From: Gnetum montanum
Lineage: Eukaryota > Streptophyta > Gnetopsida > Gnetales > Gnetaceae
Assembly: GCA_015680685.1 (NCBI GenBank)
Contig: MNCI01035111.1
Span: 192,749 to 256,748 of the forward strand
Direction: 5' to 3'
Length of the DNA: 64,000 nt
Under the pieces are notes generated by a model. The model made no database searches, was not told the origin of the DNA, and worked only from the letters and a program-made list of their open reading frames with translations. The first letter of the stretch is position 1. Each line of letters begins with the position of its first letter. Positions 23,314-35,320 of the stretch are shown one piece after another. The translations under genes and the position numbers were made by a program.

Positions 23314-23442
23314 CATAACAAGTAACTTTCAAAAGCAATCACTAGAGTGAATGACTATTGAAATCATGAATCTTGGACCTAGTGATACACATAACGCATC
23401 CAATCTTGGCCTATACTAAACATCCAAATGTTGAGATCAACA

Positions 23443-24678
23443 ATTTTCTTTGTAAAACCAAAGTAATTGTTGTATATAATTTTGACTTTAGCATCATGTG
23501 CTTATAGGTTTTAACTTCGTGTGTAGATATCCAAGTCACTAAGGGTGTTAGGTATTGACTTGAATAGAATTAACTTGCAATAATTCATGTTTACACGTCT
23601 CATCTTATCAAATTACCAAACTTTCCCAAGAGTCTCATGTCTAACATGAACTTTCTAAAGTGAGCTACATTTATCGAGATGTTTATAAATCACACAGTTA
23701 CCTAATTTACAAATTATGAATGCAACAATGCAACACTTTGAAGCAACTTTCAAAATACTTCAAGCATCATTTCTCCTTCACCCATTTAAGATCATACAAG
23801 TGTTAACAACTTAAAAGCCTCTTTGAATCAATATTAATTAGCATAGAACAAAAAACACATCAATTACTTCTTTGCAACAAAAATAATGTAGACATTATTA
23901 TTACAAAGAGACTACAAGTTGCAATTGCATCTAGAAGCAAAAGCCGTTGAAAAATATAGTAAGAAAACATACAAAGACCTTGAAAGCCACAAGAGAGATG
24001 TAAAATTTTTCATAAAAACTTATAAACAATAGAAACCAAAAGTTCATTACCTCATTGTCATGTTTGATTTTAAAATAAATCCAACATTCAATGTGCTTGT
24101 GTGGCTCTTAGCCAATAATATTTTTTTTATATGAAATAAATATGAAAACATTAAAAAATTAATATTCTAATGTGTCCAAGAAAAAGAAAATGTGTAGCAA
24201 TATTTTTGTTAAATGAAATAAAAATAAGACAAAGCATTAAAATATGCAGGATCATTTATATGAAATGAATTTGCTTAAAACCTAATCAATCTCGAAAATC
24301 TACATGGAGCAGAGCAATTGAAGTTAATGAGTCAAGCCTATTTTCTTACTTAAATTTTGGAATAGAAAGAAAAGAAAAATAAATAAACTCCAAGCAGAAT
24401 CAGTAGAAACAACCTTTGAAAGAAATAGAGGGAAAATTTGACCTTGAAAGGAAAATATATAACCTTAATGTTAAACAAATTTGATAACTAAAAAAAGTGC
24501 AAACAAAAATTTCCTTATCTGTTGCCCTACAAACCTAAGAAATCCTTCACCGAAGATGTTCAAAATAGAGATAGAAATGTTCACTAATTTGTAAAAAACA
24601 AAAAAATAAGAAAGACACTATATAATCTTCAAGTTCAACACTAATAAACATCTAGAAAAATGATAGTGATTCTCTTGT
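23443..24678. other. AT-rich spacer between the two nests
   Basis: No coding trace, LTR end, tandem repeat or RNA gene is recognisable on either strand. It may be old host DNA or an element decayed beyond recognition. Confidence 0.5.
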
Positions 24679-24834
24679 TGTTTCCTAGACACAACTAAAG
24701 GCACTGAAGAGGAGGGGCATGGGGTGTGGGGGTGAATCAATGCCTTATATAAAAGTTTAGGTTACTCAAACATTGATAGGATGACTAGTAAAGAGTTCCA
24801 AAGTAAAAAAATAGAGCACCTATGCAAAAATAGT

Positions 24835-24956
24835 AAGTATATACCAAGCTTTTAAGGTAGTTAAACTACTAGATTTGTCGGCCTACATCCACCATAAGTA
24901 TATACCAAGCTTTTAAGGTAGTTCAACTACTAGATTTGTCGGCCTACATCCACCAT
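24835..24956. repeat. 61-bp tandem duplication in the copia 3' LTR
   Basis: Units 24835-24895 and 24896-24956 differ at one position (gttaaac versus gttcaac). The right LTR (about 61985-62045) has a single unit, so the duplication arose after insertion and is young. Confidence 0.9.
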
Positions 24957-26089
24957 AAAACTCACCCTCGGATCCTAGGAGGTAGAGTAATTTTATTAAT
25001 CAAAAGAAAATTTATAGGGTTTCTTTTATAGTCCTAGAATAAGCACAAACCCAAGCTTAAAAGTCATAAAAAATAGCTCTCATAGCATAGAAGAAGAGGA
25101 AATTCTCTACCTTGTCCCAAACATAAAGAATCAAGTGTTTTCTAGCTTACTAAGAAAAGAAAATCAAGCTTTCATAGTAAAGAAAACAAAGAGAGAAGAA
25201 GAGGAGAAGAACAGAAGAAGAAAATTCTATTTTAAGCTCATGACCAAATCCAAAATAATAAAATTAAGACTAATAGCTTGAATTTATAGCCTTTCTCTCT
25301 TTTAGCCATTTTCATAGTCATTCATTCTACCATTATCAATCTGCTAAAGAAGCATGTGAGAAAGTAAGCTATATACATTACTAGTCTATTTAAGAGTAAT
25401 TGAAGAAGACTTCATACCTATTAAATCTAAGCTTTCATTACTGCATCTAGTATGAGCTTCAACTGAGCATTAATAGCTTATTAAACAAGAAATAAATTTG
25501 TCAATTCATTTTGATGCTAATGGCTCCTTCCTACAGAAATAATGAGCTCTGCTATCACTAAAGATAATAGCACTTTTAGCTTCAACTAACAACCCTTGTT
25601 CACATTAATGGATTCTAGATCGAATAGATTTCAACTTCTTCATGTGACAACCTCTTTCAATATAATCTTAGGTCATCCTTTTTTATTTTTGTAGATACAA
25701 TCTTTTATGTTGTAGATCATGTAGATCCAAAATCCATTTCTAAAGCCTAGTTCATGGAGAGCTAATTTTATTATCAAAAAACGGTTCTATGAATTAGCTC
25801 TATGTGTTGATTTAGATAGAAAACATCCAAGATCTCATGATGATGAGTTGGATAAAATATATTTAGCACACATGCTTTAAAAAACTATTTAGCTGAGTTC
25901 CACAAAGCTAATGTATTAAAATAGTTGGAGCTATCTACATAAAGCTAAAATAATAGAGATAGATTAAACACTATTTAAGTGTGCATGCTGAGCTGGTAGA
26001 ACCTGAACAAGCTAAGTAGAACCAAAAAATGGTTTTATATACTAGCTCTAAAAGTGGATGTGGTAGTGGTGACATAGTAGATGAAGCAT

Positions 26090-26430
26090 TTAGATGGGAT
26101 TTTATCACCTAGATAAAAAGTTCCACGAAATCAAAAGCTAATGTGGTATGTACATTTGAGTTAAAACTTTTTCTAAATCTCACTATATAAATAGCTGACA
26201 TGAAAGATGAAAAGAATGAAAATAGTTGTTTCTTCTTTCATCTAGATGTAATAGTTGAAGGTTGAAACGCTGATCCCACCATTTAAAATAGCTTTTAGAT
26301 GTGTGATTATTAGCCCTATCTAGATGCAAATAATGCATCTAGATAAAGTGCTTCATTTGTTGACAAGCTTATGCATGCGAAGCTCATCTAGATATAAAAT
26401 TTTCATCTCAATGGAAATTTCAACTTCATC
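26090..26430. repeat. CATCTAGATG palindrome cluster in copia U3
   Basis: The 10-base palindrome or close variants (tcatctagatg, atctagatgc, catctagata) recurs about seven times in 340 bases. The same cluster is in the right LTR at 63560-63890, partly mutated. Confidence 0.7.
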
Positions 26431-27005
26431 TAGATGGTGACATGATAACAAAAAAATGCTTTCTCTTCAATACTCAAGAGCTCATATCTAGAAAACAAAA
26501 AACTCTACAAAGAAGCAAAAAACCATACCTAAGCTCAAAACATGCCACTACAACAATCTTCTCCTTTTTGATATTAGGTGAGCTTTCAAAATAAGACAGA
26601 ATAAGGGATAACAAGGAAGAAACATATAGAGCCAAGGATACAACAAAAACTACAACCAAGCCTAGTTATTAAAAAAATCAAACTCATCATACAAATTATC
26701 GCAACTTAAACATATAGATGCTAAACAAAGAACTTGAAAAGCTCAGATTAACATGCATTAAGTTAAACAAAAGAATCAAATAGCTAGTAACAACAAGCAA
26801 GTAATCATCATAACACAACTCATACCAATCAAGCTTAACATGGTTACATCTAGCTACATAGATCACCTTTAGTCAAAAAATCAACAATACAGCTTTCACT
26901 ACTGACATTGCATATCATAAAAACAAAGAAACCATCTTCACTTTTTTTGACATAACAACTCATACACTTGATAAAATGGCTTATGTACAATCACATCATA
27001 TATCA

Positions 27006-27020
27006 ATTCTTCCCTTTTTT
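27006..27020 (-). promoter_or_regulatory. Copia polypurine tract
   Basis: The minus strand reads AAAAAAGGGAAGAAT immediately before the LTR start TGATATATGA. This fits a copia polypurine tract and marks the inner LTR edge. Confidence 0.6.
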
Positions 27021-27102
27021 ACCAAAAAAATGTGAAATGAAGCTCCCCTTGTAATCTAACACATTAAGCTCAAACATAAAGATAAATAGAGGTGATAAAA
27101 TA

Positions 27103-27110
27103 TATATAAA
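27103..27110 (+). promoter_or_regulatory. TATA box candidate for an antisense ORF
   Basis: TATATAAA on the plus strand, about 80 bases upstream of the ATG at 27187. This orientation is opposite to the copia element. Confidence 0.4.
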
Positions 27111-27186
27111 AGGCATAGAATAAATCCAAGAGCCAATTAGCAACTCAAAACACATTATAGCTATGAATATTTGTAAGAGCTTTTGG

Positions 27187-27621
27187 ATGAATCAAGAGGA
27201 TTTTAGAGTGCTTGGGGAAGAGCTGAGAAGCATAAAGGTTAAGAGGGATCAAGAATTAATGAACATTCAAGCTAGAACATAGTATGAAAGGAACATAAAA
27301 ATGTTGAATCTCCAAGATAAATTTTGTAGTGATGTGGAAAAGGTTATGATCTAAATATAGCAGGAATTCCTAGAGTGTGAGAGACAAAAGCCTTTGGCAT
27401 TTAGACCTTCTGAAGAAAGCAAAGGATATACAAAGCATGATATTAAGACTATGTACTTCACCCATGATCTCTTGGAGTTACTTCATCCCCCAACCTTAGA
27501 TCCAAAAATAAGATCATCCTCTAATCATGATCCCTGTGAGGAAATGCATGAATCCACAGGATATGGCTTTGAGGATTTTGTAGACTCAACATTAGCAGTT
27601 AGATCTTCTACTGCATCTTAA
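27187..27621 (+). pseudogene. Antisense accessory ORF of the long-LTR copia
   Basis: This plus-strand frame of 145 codons has only three internal stops, all between 27280 and 27360, and its last 75 codons are open. It begins MNQEDFRVLGEELRSIKVKR and includes CERQKPLAFRPSEES and HDLLELLHPPTLDPKI, then DPCEEMHESTGYGFEDFV. Composition is that of a real charged protein rather than a shadow frame, and no copia domain is recognised on the opposite strand here. It lies between RNase H and the 3' LTR, where plant retroelements often carry extra ORFs. The function is unknown. Confidence 0.45.
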
Positions 27622-27804
27622 AAGCATTCTACTTCTCTCCAATATAAGCTTACCTTCTCCTCCTAAAATAAATCTTGTTAGCTTATAAAAAATCCCTAAA
27701 CTAATGCTAGGAGTTTTAGGATCTTATGTACATCTAGGTAAAGTAATTACTCCCAACAATGTTCTTACATATAGAAATCTTTCTTTATTTAAAGCCTTTG
27801 TAAA

Positions 27805-28073
27805 AATGTCTGATCTCTATTTCTTTAAAGAAATATATGATAATTTTATTGTTTGCAATTCTATTTGATCTATGAGAAAATAATATTTTATCTTAATATG
27901 TTCAATATTACCATGAAAAATAAGATTTTTGGAGATAGAAATAGCAGCTTTATTATCGTAATGAATAATTATTGGATCAGAGAATGCTATACAAAAAAGC
28001 TTTAATACTTCCCTCATCCAAAGAATATGTGTGGAGTAGTGTTAGGCTGTAACATCTTCGACTTTAGTTGATG
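27805..28073 (-). pseudogene. Copia RNase H, C-terminal half
   Basis: On the minus strand: LSSTKVEDVTA (family LSSTEAEYVAA, so the catalytic Glu is in KVEDV), then MREVLKLF, HYDNKAAISISKNLIFHG (catalytic Asp) and NIEHIKIKYYFLID. It is the continuation of 41335-41420; an Athila with an ATAAT duplication separates the two. Confidence 0.9.
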
Positions 28074-28078
28074 ATAAT

Positions 28079-29029
28079 TGATGAGAGTTTAATAAGTCAC
28101 ATTGAGGGATCCTCGTTGATGTGGCCTCATCAATGGGGCCCATCGACGAGGCCTCATTTACATGGTGTTGCCCCATCAATGGGGCCACGTCGATGTAGCA
28201 TTTGCTATATTGACAAGGTCCCATTAATGCAACCTTAGGGAAAAAACTATAAATACAAGCTTCCAACTATGTTCATGATCATCAGATTCATAGTAGTAGC
28301 CAAACTCTTACAGTTTTTACATTTGAAAGTTAGAATATTTCTCCTAAGTGCCTACAATAGGAGTTATTGAGTGTACAGATCTTTATTCAAAAAATTTTGT
28401 ACCTGAGCATGATAGTGTGTATGACATTAAAGATGAGATTCTTGATAAACCTTGCAGCATTCTATATAGCTTAAATGTTTTATTTATGCATTCATTATTT
28501 TTTATTAAATATTCAATCGATTAAACTAAATTAAGCCAAATTAGACTTAAATCAATTAAGCTAAATAGGTTAAGTACATAAGTATGACCACTTCAAGCAT
28601 AACATGTATTTGCTTGGTAATCCTAGCAATGTTATTACTTGGTAGGCCCAGTAGCATAGCACCTAGTAACCTAGCAGTGGATACGTGGGTTCATGACATG
28701 TATGGAAAGTGGGATCGAATGCTTATGTTAGGATTAGTTAAAGATTATTTGGTTAAATTAAATTAGTTACTAAATTATTCTATCTCTATTTTCAAATATC
28801 CAAAACCATAAAACACAAAATTATAAAAATTATATACCTCAATTACTCTTAACCATACCATTACGCTTCACAAATGTAATCGAGAAGATAACAAATGACA
28901 TTAGGACAAGGTTCACCTCCTAGAAGACTAGTGTATCAAAAACTATAAAGTCCATGGAATTCAACTAGATCGCACATGAACTCTTTGTGATTCATATGGT
29001 TGGGCATAGGGGTATCTCGCAACTCATCA
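28079..29029 (+). repeat. 5' LTR of the 13.25-kb Athila
   Basis: The 951-bp LTR starts TGATGAGAG and ends aactcatca. U3 (28100-28230) is packed with GATGGGGCCCATCGACG-like palindromes. The TATA box is ACTATAAATAC near 28246. A T-rich and R-U5 part follows, matching 40381-41329. Confidence 0.9.
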
Positions 29030-29030
29030 T

Positions 29031-29048
29031 TGGCATTGTTGTCGAGGA
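29031..29048 (+). promoter_or_regulatory. tRNA-Asp-type primer binding site
   Basis: TGGCATTGTTGTCGAGGA, one base after the LTR, is the tRNA-Asp complement with transition changes. Confidence 0.8.
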
Positions 29049-29180
29049 CATTGTTTGTTGAAATGTGCACTACCTAGGATTAGTGAACATTATTAATATT
29101 GTTGAATGGACCTAAGGTCAACATCACACTTGAACAACATTCAATTAAAAAATCACATTGATAATTTTATTTGTTGCAAA

Positions 29181-31470
29181 ATGTCTTCTTCCCATAGGCA
29201 TGGAGATGTTAAATTGTTGGTCCCATAGGAGTGCAAAGTGGTATATACTCATGCAGATGAGTATGTACTAGACTTCACCTTCATCCTACATCAGGATGAA
29301 TAGCTATGTCGACATGATATAGAGGGCAGCATTGTATTGTCCCTTAATCAATCTGTGCTTGAGATGCTATTTCAAACCCTTCAAAAGATAGGCATCTTAG
29401 ATCTTCACAAGTAATACATTGTGAATAATCATGACACTCAGGATTACCATCCCACTGAAACACAATGTAAGTGAGATCAATCTCAGACAAGGCACCATGA
29501 GCTTGTAAAGGGAAAACATTTTACTAATCCCTTATTCCTGCTAAACCAAGATGAAAATGAGGATCCTCCCTTTGAAGGTTCTCAACATGAAGATTCTCCA
29601 CCCCTTATTGTTGGTAATAAAGGTGTGGCCCTAAACCTATGATCCGCTATTCATAAACTAGGTTCAAAAAAAAGTGATAGTCAAGGTAGGGACTCAGCTA
29701 AGCATCACAATGATAAGGGATCTAAGGATGTTGGTTGTAATGAATGAAGATGTGGTGGCACACACCATGGTGGTGGTGGTGATCCACCTTCCTCTTCATC
29801 CTTTTCATTTGATTCTAAACATTCCTCTTCATCTGCTAGTTCTCATAAAAGCCATCGTCAAAATAATCGAGATGAAGATGATCAATGAGATAATAATGAC
29901 CATCATGGCCATCAAGAACATAGAGGTGGTAGGAACCATCATTAGTTTCATCAATACAATGATGATGATGAACCTTTGTTGGTGACTTGAAGCATGCTTA
30001 ACATCGCAGAGGTAGTTAAAATTTCAACCAAGCATGTGAAAGATAGTTGGATTAAGCACTTAAACATGAATGATATCCCAAGATTTGAGGGAGGATACAA
30101 CTCGGATCCATAGACACATCTATAATATTTTCATGATGCCTATGTCTTATAGAATAGTGAGAATTATTGGCAAAAACTTAAGCTTTTCCCTAGGACACTC
30201 ATCAAAGAAGTTGAAAGTTGGTACCAGTCCTTAGAACCGAAATTCATTCACCAATGGAATACCATGTTAGAATTATTGAATGATAAATACTAGATGTACT
30301 TCAGAGTGTCTAACCTAAGACAGAAAATCCAAGGCTAGAAATAAGGAATACATAAACCCTTGGATGCCACCATGGGTAGATATTATTCACTCTTACATCA
30401 ATGACCTAGTCATGATTATTCTCAAAGGGAATATCTCCACCATATTATATATGGGCTTAGAGTAGAGACTAGAAGAACTCTTGGGGTTTATGCCCAAGGG
30501 AGATTGTCTGAATCAAGAGCTCATCAGATCCAAAGGCTTATAGAGCAAGTAGCAAAAGAAGAAGATGAGTTACAAAAAAGGGAAAGTGCATAAGAGTATA
30601 ATAGAGATCCTTCCATCAGGAAACGGGAGGTCCAATTTTGTGATGAGGAGGAGTCACCACTCAATGCAATGGTGAAGTGGAAAACCTTGCCTATTCAAAA
30701 ATCTATTTTGACATTTCAACAAAGGTTGATAAATTATGGGACTCTTTGGATGAGAAGTTCCAAACTGCTATGAAGATTGTTGATGCATCCAAAGAACATA
30801 ATAGTGATCATGAACATAGGAGACAAAAAGAAGTTGAACCTGCTTACTAGAGAGGTAAGAGAAAAGCTACTATCATAGAGGAAGTTATGAAAACTAACTC
30901 TGATGATGATCTTGGTTATGAGATCTATCAATACAAACATCCAAAGGGGTGTTGCCCTGTGGTGTCACACTTACAAGAGTCTGGGATGTATGCATTGAAT
31001 CCTTGACTTACATGGAGGCTAGCACCTAGATGATTGCCTTATCCTCAAGGCAATTCAAGGTAGTTCCACTAGCAATAATAAGCTTACTAACCAAGTGGAG
31101 CTCCACCACAACCATATGAACAATGCCACTAGTGGCACCACCCACAATTGTGGGAATGTCATCACCAAGGTAACAATACTCTTACAGGAAACTAGATTCA
31201 TATGGGTACTATGTTTAACAACTTTTTTCTCCAAGAAGCTCTACAAGTCATGCCTCATTTCAGCATCACTATTATCATCTAGAGTACCACCAAACATAAT
31301 CACCATCCACTCGGGGAGAGAACCCATATTCATATCGTCCTCTACATTCATTTGCACATATCACTCTACCCTCAACCTAATTACCTCATGTTCTGTCCAT
31401 GCAAGAAGAAATTCCTCCATAGCCACAACAATGAAATGCTACAAGGGCTATACATTCACAATTAGCTTTC
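29181..31470 (+). pseudogene. Athila gag remnant
   Basis: Gag starts ATGTCTTCTTCC at 29181. The capsid part is at 30067-30700: MNDIPRFEGGYNSDP, LFPRTLIKEVESWYQSLEP, NTMLELLNDKY, LGVYAQGRLSESRAHQIQRL and IEQVAKEEDEL. The N-terminal half (29680-29990) is His/Ser/Asp rich. A degenerate Cys/His segment (YKHPKGCCP) lies near 30930-30960. The tail (31050-31470) is Tyr, His and Pro rich. Many stops occur. The open frame starting MELHHN at 31095 is out of phase with the tail frame. Confidence 0.8.
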
Positions 31471-31639
31471 CAACTGAGTGGTTCAGATAATCAATCCAGA
31501 AAATAACCTTTTTTCTGATCCAATAGTCATGCACAACCCTGACAACCACATGCGACTATCTGCCTTACATCAACACCCTCATCCTCTGCATCAAATATCT
31601 TCGAGAACCCTTCAAACCAAATGCCATCTTGAATCCACA

Positions 31640-32150
31640 TTGTGATGTTAACTCATGCTATTTTTAATTAAGTCAAGGTTGGCAACCTTCCAACAAAAAG
31701 ATCTAATCTAGGAAGTTCCATCATTTACTTGCAGATTGTTGGACATGAGTCATGCAAGGCTCTTCTTGATTCTGGTTCTAGTGTCAATCTCATCTCTCAT
31801 GACATGTACAAAGCCTAGAACTTACCACCTCTCAAGAAGAACAACGTTCATTTGGAATTGGCAAACCGATCAATTACTATCCCTCTGGGGTTAGTAGAGG
31901 ACATTGTAACCATAGTTTTTGGATGGTCCTAATCTATTGATTTTTTGGTAATCAAGGTTGAGAATTGTAAAAGTGACTTCCCCATCATTATGGGAAGGTC
32001 TTGGTTAAGTACAATTGATGCATAAATGGGTATAAGGGACCTATCCTTGGAAATCTCCAAGGAAAATAAATTTGAAAGGCTAGAGAAGAAGTGTATTCTA
32101 TGCATCGTGTACAAGGATAATGGATGCAATTGTATGCAAAGGATTTGATT
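31640..32150 (+). pseudogene. Athila aspartic protease remnant
   Basis: The frame reads HIVMLTHAIFN, CKALLDSGSSVNLIS with the catalytic DSG intact at 31768-31776, ANRSITIPLGLVEDIVTIVF and FPIIMGRSWLSTIDA (the family ILGRPFL block), then LSLEISKENKF. It is followed by the linker to RT (TKQEDTXWLITDF). Stops are few, so this is the least decayed pol domain here. Confidence 0.85.
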
Positions 32151-32409
32151 CATCCGAAGTATGTACATTAAGGAATGTAATCAATGTGTACAAGAAATAG
32201 ATATTCAAAAGTGCTTGTACACAATAGCTACAAAACAAGAAGACACCTAGTGGCTAATAACTGATTTTGATAGTAGCACATTATGCATAAAACCAACTAA
32301 GAGTTTAACATGTGCTTATGTTGAAAGCATGAATGAACATGAGCAAGTTCATCATCAAGTCTCTAATAATGAAGATGATGATATCTATTGGGAAGAGTTG
32401 GAAATCCCT

Positions 32410-33500
32410 AATAACTTCAAGTAGGAGCCCCTAAAGTTGAAAATTTACCAGTTGGCATGGAGTATGCATTCCTAAACAATGGTAAGATGTTCATAATCAA
32501 TGCCAAACTTGCTCCTGAATAAAAAGAAAAGTTGTTAAAGGTGATTAATTAATGGTTAATAGCCTTTGCTTAGTCATATCCCAAGCTAAATAAAATCAAT
32601 CCAAGGATATGCCAACATCACATTTACACCAACCTGGCCAAGAAGGCAACCATAGAGGTAGCTGAACCCTAAATTGAAGTAGGTCATCAACGAAGAAATA
32701 GAGCAACTCCTCAAGGTAAGGTTCATCTATCCCATTACAAATAGTGAGTAGGTTAGCCCACTCATCATAGTACCAAAAAAAGGTGGCAAGTGGCAGGTCT
32801 GCCTCAACTTCAAGCTATTAAACATCATGATGTTTAAAGATCATTTTCCATTGTCATTTTTGGATCATGTATTGGATACCATATCTAGGCATTGCTACTA
32901 TAGCTTCTTTAATTGTTATAGTAGCTATAACCAAATCCAAATTGTGCTAGAAGATCAGGCCAAGACAACATTCACAAGTTCCTGGGGGAATTTTGCATAT
33001 TGTAAGATGTCATTTGGTCTATGTAATGCCCCTACAACATTTTAACACCTAGTCCTTAGTATTTTCTAGCAATAGATTAATAGTGTTGTGGAAGTCTTCA
33101 TGGATAACTTCTCCACCTATGGATCTACGTATGAGCAAGCCTTGAACCACCTTAAGCAAGTACTAAAAAGATGTGTGGAAATAAATCTATAGCTCAATTG
33201 GCAAAAGAGTCATCTCATGGTCCAAGATGGCATTGTGTTGGGGCACCGAATTTCACAAGAAGGGATTGAGGTAGACTCGGAGAAGATAAGAATTATCCAA
33301 AGAATAACACTTCAACTAGAGATAGTTAAAGATGTTCGATCATTCCTTAGACATCTTGGTTACTATTGGTGATTCATAGAGAATTTTTCTAATATTTCAA
33401 ATCCATTGGTCGAGTTGACAAAGAAAGATCCTCTATTCATTTGGACTAAGGAGTGTGAACATGAATTCCAATAGTCAAAGGAAAAACTTGTAAAAACTCC
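32410..33500 (+). pseudogene. Athila reverse transcriptase remnant
   Basis: In order: VINEEIEQLL, SPLIIVPKKGGKWQVCLNF, LLNIMMFKDHFPLSFLDHVL, NCYSSYNQIQI, WGNFAYCKMSFGLCNAPTTF and VEVFMDNFSTYG, where the catalytic FMDD is FMDN. Then LVLGHRISQEGIEVD and VRSFLRHLGYYW. The order and the FMD.FS.YG box are typical of Athila. The loss of a catalytic Asp and several stops mean no activity. Confidence 0.88.
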
Positions 33501-33860
33501 AATTCTATGGGCACCAAATTGGTCTAGATCATTTCACATAATGATAGATGCATCTAACTATGCTTTGAAAGTTGTGTTGACACAGTTGGATAATAAAAAA
33601 CATCCATATTACATCCATTACACTAGCTAAAGCATTGTGGGTGCATAGTTGAATTACACCACAACTGAAAAAGAATGATTGATAGTGGTGTGTGCTCTTG
33701 AAAAGTTCAGGTACTATGTGCTTGGTTATATGGTATTTGTACACATGGACCATAGTGCCATTCACTTCCTAATGAACAAGCCAACGATGAGCCCTTGTAT
33801 CATATAGTGACTCATGATCTTCCAGGAATTTGATCTCACAATGGTAGATTGAAAAAGGAT
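33501..33860 (+). pseudogene. Athila RNase H remnant
   Basis: SFHIMIDASNYALKVVLTQ (first Asp), then HPYYIHYTS, NYTTTEKE (Glu), LIVVCALEKFRYYVLGY and VFVHMDHSAIHFLMNK (Asp, His). It is directly downstream of RT, with stops at 33629 and 33646. Confidence 0.85.
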
Positions 33861-35320
33861 CGAGAATGTGGTTGCTAACCATCTCTCTCTATTAAGATGG
33901 GATAACAAAGAGGAGGAAAGCCTACTTTCTAATCAATTCTTAAATGAACTCCTATTTACAAAAGTAATAAATAACCAAGTGTCCATAGAAACAACATGGT
34001 ATAATGGCATTCTCACTTACCTTCTCACTCAGGAGATGCCACAAAATCTTGACTTTAGAAAGAAGAAACAATTTCTTCATCAGGCCAAATACTTCAAGGA
34101 AATCAACAAACACCTCTACAAGGTGTGCGCTAATGGCCTAATTCATTGGTATGTCCCTAGTAAAGGCTAACTACATGTTCTCCAAGATGCTCATGAAGGG
34201 CCTTGCAGAGGCCACTATGAAGGGAGACACACAATCAGAAAATTATTGATGGTAGGATACTATTGGCCTACAAGCTTTAGGGATTCCCACCAATTTTTCT
34301 AATATTGTGAACATTGTCAACAAGATGATGGGATGATTGCAAAAATGGAGGGTCCTCAATAGTGGATTCAACCACTGGAGCCCTTTGGCATATAGGGCAT
34401 TGACTTCATGGGTCCCATCACACCCATGTCCAACGAAAAGATGTATATCATTGTACCAGTCAACTACTACACCAAATGGGCAGAAGCAATAGTTGTTATT
34501 GATTATCCATCATTCACTAATACTAGATTTATAAAACAAAATTATGTAAATAGGTTTTGGGTGCCACGTGCACTAATTTCTAATAATGGAACTCATTAAT
34601 AGGTGTCACTTTTAGAAAGTTAATGCAACACTTGGGGGTTGAACATAAATTAATAACACCCTATCATTCTGAAGTCAATGGTCAAGCATAAGTAACTAAC
34701 CAAGAGATCACAAAGATCCTAACAAGGACCATAAGCAAATATAGGAGAGACTAGAGCATGAAACTGAATGATGCCCCATGGACCTACCACTCAACATAGA
34801 AACTTCCTATTGGCTAATCTCCCTACGAGCTAGTGTACAAAAAACTCCCACTGTACACTCTCAACAAACTATGATATGAATGTTGACCTAAGTCTAGCAC
34901 AAAAAGAAAGATTGATCAACCTCAACATGCTAGATGAAAATAAATTAGTGGTCCTATCTTTGAATAAAGTGAACAAGGCATTCAACAAGAAATGACATGA
35001 CCAAAGAATATGGAAAGTGAAATTCCAATAAGAAGATAAGGTTCTTTACTAGAATCCCACACATGTACCTTAGAAAAAAATTTTCAAACATTGTGGAAAT
35101 GACCCTATATAATTGCTAAAACCTTTCCTTCTAGGTCCATGATCATATACAAACTTGAAAGTCCAAATAAAAAGTACTTGGTCAACATCCAACAAGTGAA
35201 GCTTTTCCTAGAACTAAGACAAGCCAATGTAACAACTACCTCAACGCATGGACAACCACCTTTAATTTTTCAAATCTCCTCCTTCCAACTTAGTCATGGG
35301 GGAGATGGCCATCCATGCTA
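33861..35320 (+). pseudogene. Athila integrase remnant
   Basis: The spacer contains VVANHLSLL. The zinc-binding part has HEGPCRGHYEGRHTI, then GYYWPTSF and CEHCQQ. The core has GIDFMGPI (Asp), NYYTKWAEA, RALISNNGTH (family SDGG, so Asp to Asn) and TPYHSEVNGQA, followed by a stop where the catalytic Glu should be. The C-terminal part includes SPYELVYKK, then the end at FQLSHGGDGHPC. Each catalytic acid except the first is lost. Confidence 0.85.

Larger units (their letters stand above)
719..23442 (-). mobile_element. Tat-like Ty3/gypsy element with giant LTRs (nest I backbone)
   Basis: Read on the minus strand, the order is 5' LTR (23442 to 11721, interrupted), PBS (11710-11689), gag, protease, an extra RNase H, RT, RNase H, integrase, polypurine tract (3460-3446) and 3' LTR (3445 to 719). 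The LTR ends are TGTTGAT and ATCAACA. The PBS and polypurine tract sit where a minus-strand element needs them, which argues that the long direct repeats are LTRs and not a chance host duplication. All genes are broken. The right target duplication would be atttt (23443-23447), but its partner lies off the left edge. An Athila (15425-23313), a solo LTR (13822-14532), an integrase insertion (5439-6020) and Athila LTR pieces (1-718) are nested in it. Confidence 0.7.
24679..27005 (-). repeat. 3' LTR of the long-LTR copia
   Basis: The repeat of about 2.3 kb starts TGTTTCCTAG on the plus strand (complement ...GGAAACA) and ends at tcatatatca, next to a pyrimidine run that is the polypurine tract on the minus strand. 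It is paired with the LTR starting at 61845; the pairing is followed through 25730/62780 and 26430/63890. A block of about 460 bases present in the right copy (about 62800-63260) is missing here. The U3 part holds several CATCTAGATG palindromes (26090-26430). A candidate left target duplication is cttgt (24674-24678). Confidence 0.75.

Noticed and set aside
23443-24678. Search for a host gene in the spacer
   Set aside because: No frame longer than about 50 codons with protein-like composition, no splice-linked exons and no homology that I recognise.
29674-29985. Met/Ile/Val-rich frame of 103 codons
   Set aside because: It is an alternate frame of the His/Asp-rich gag N-terminal region; the homologous gag reads in another frame.
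31095-31490. Open frame starting MELHHN, also seen at 19864-20361 on the minus strand
   Set aside because: The conservation comes from homology of the two gag tails. The gag frame leading into protease is a different one, so this is an overlapping shadow.
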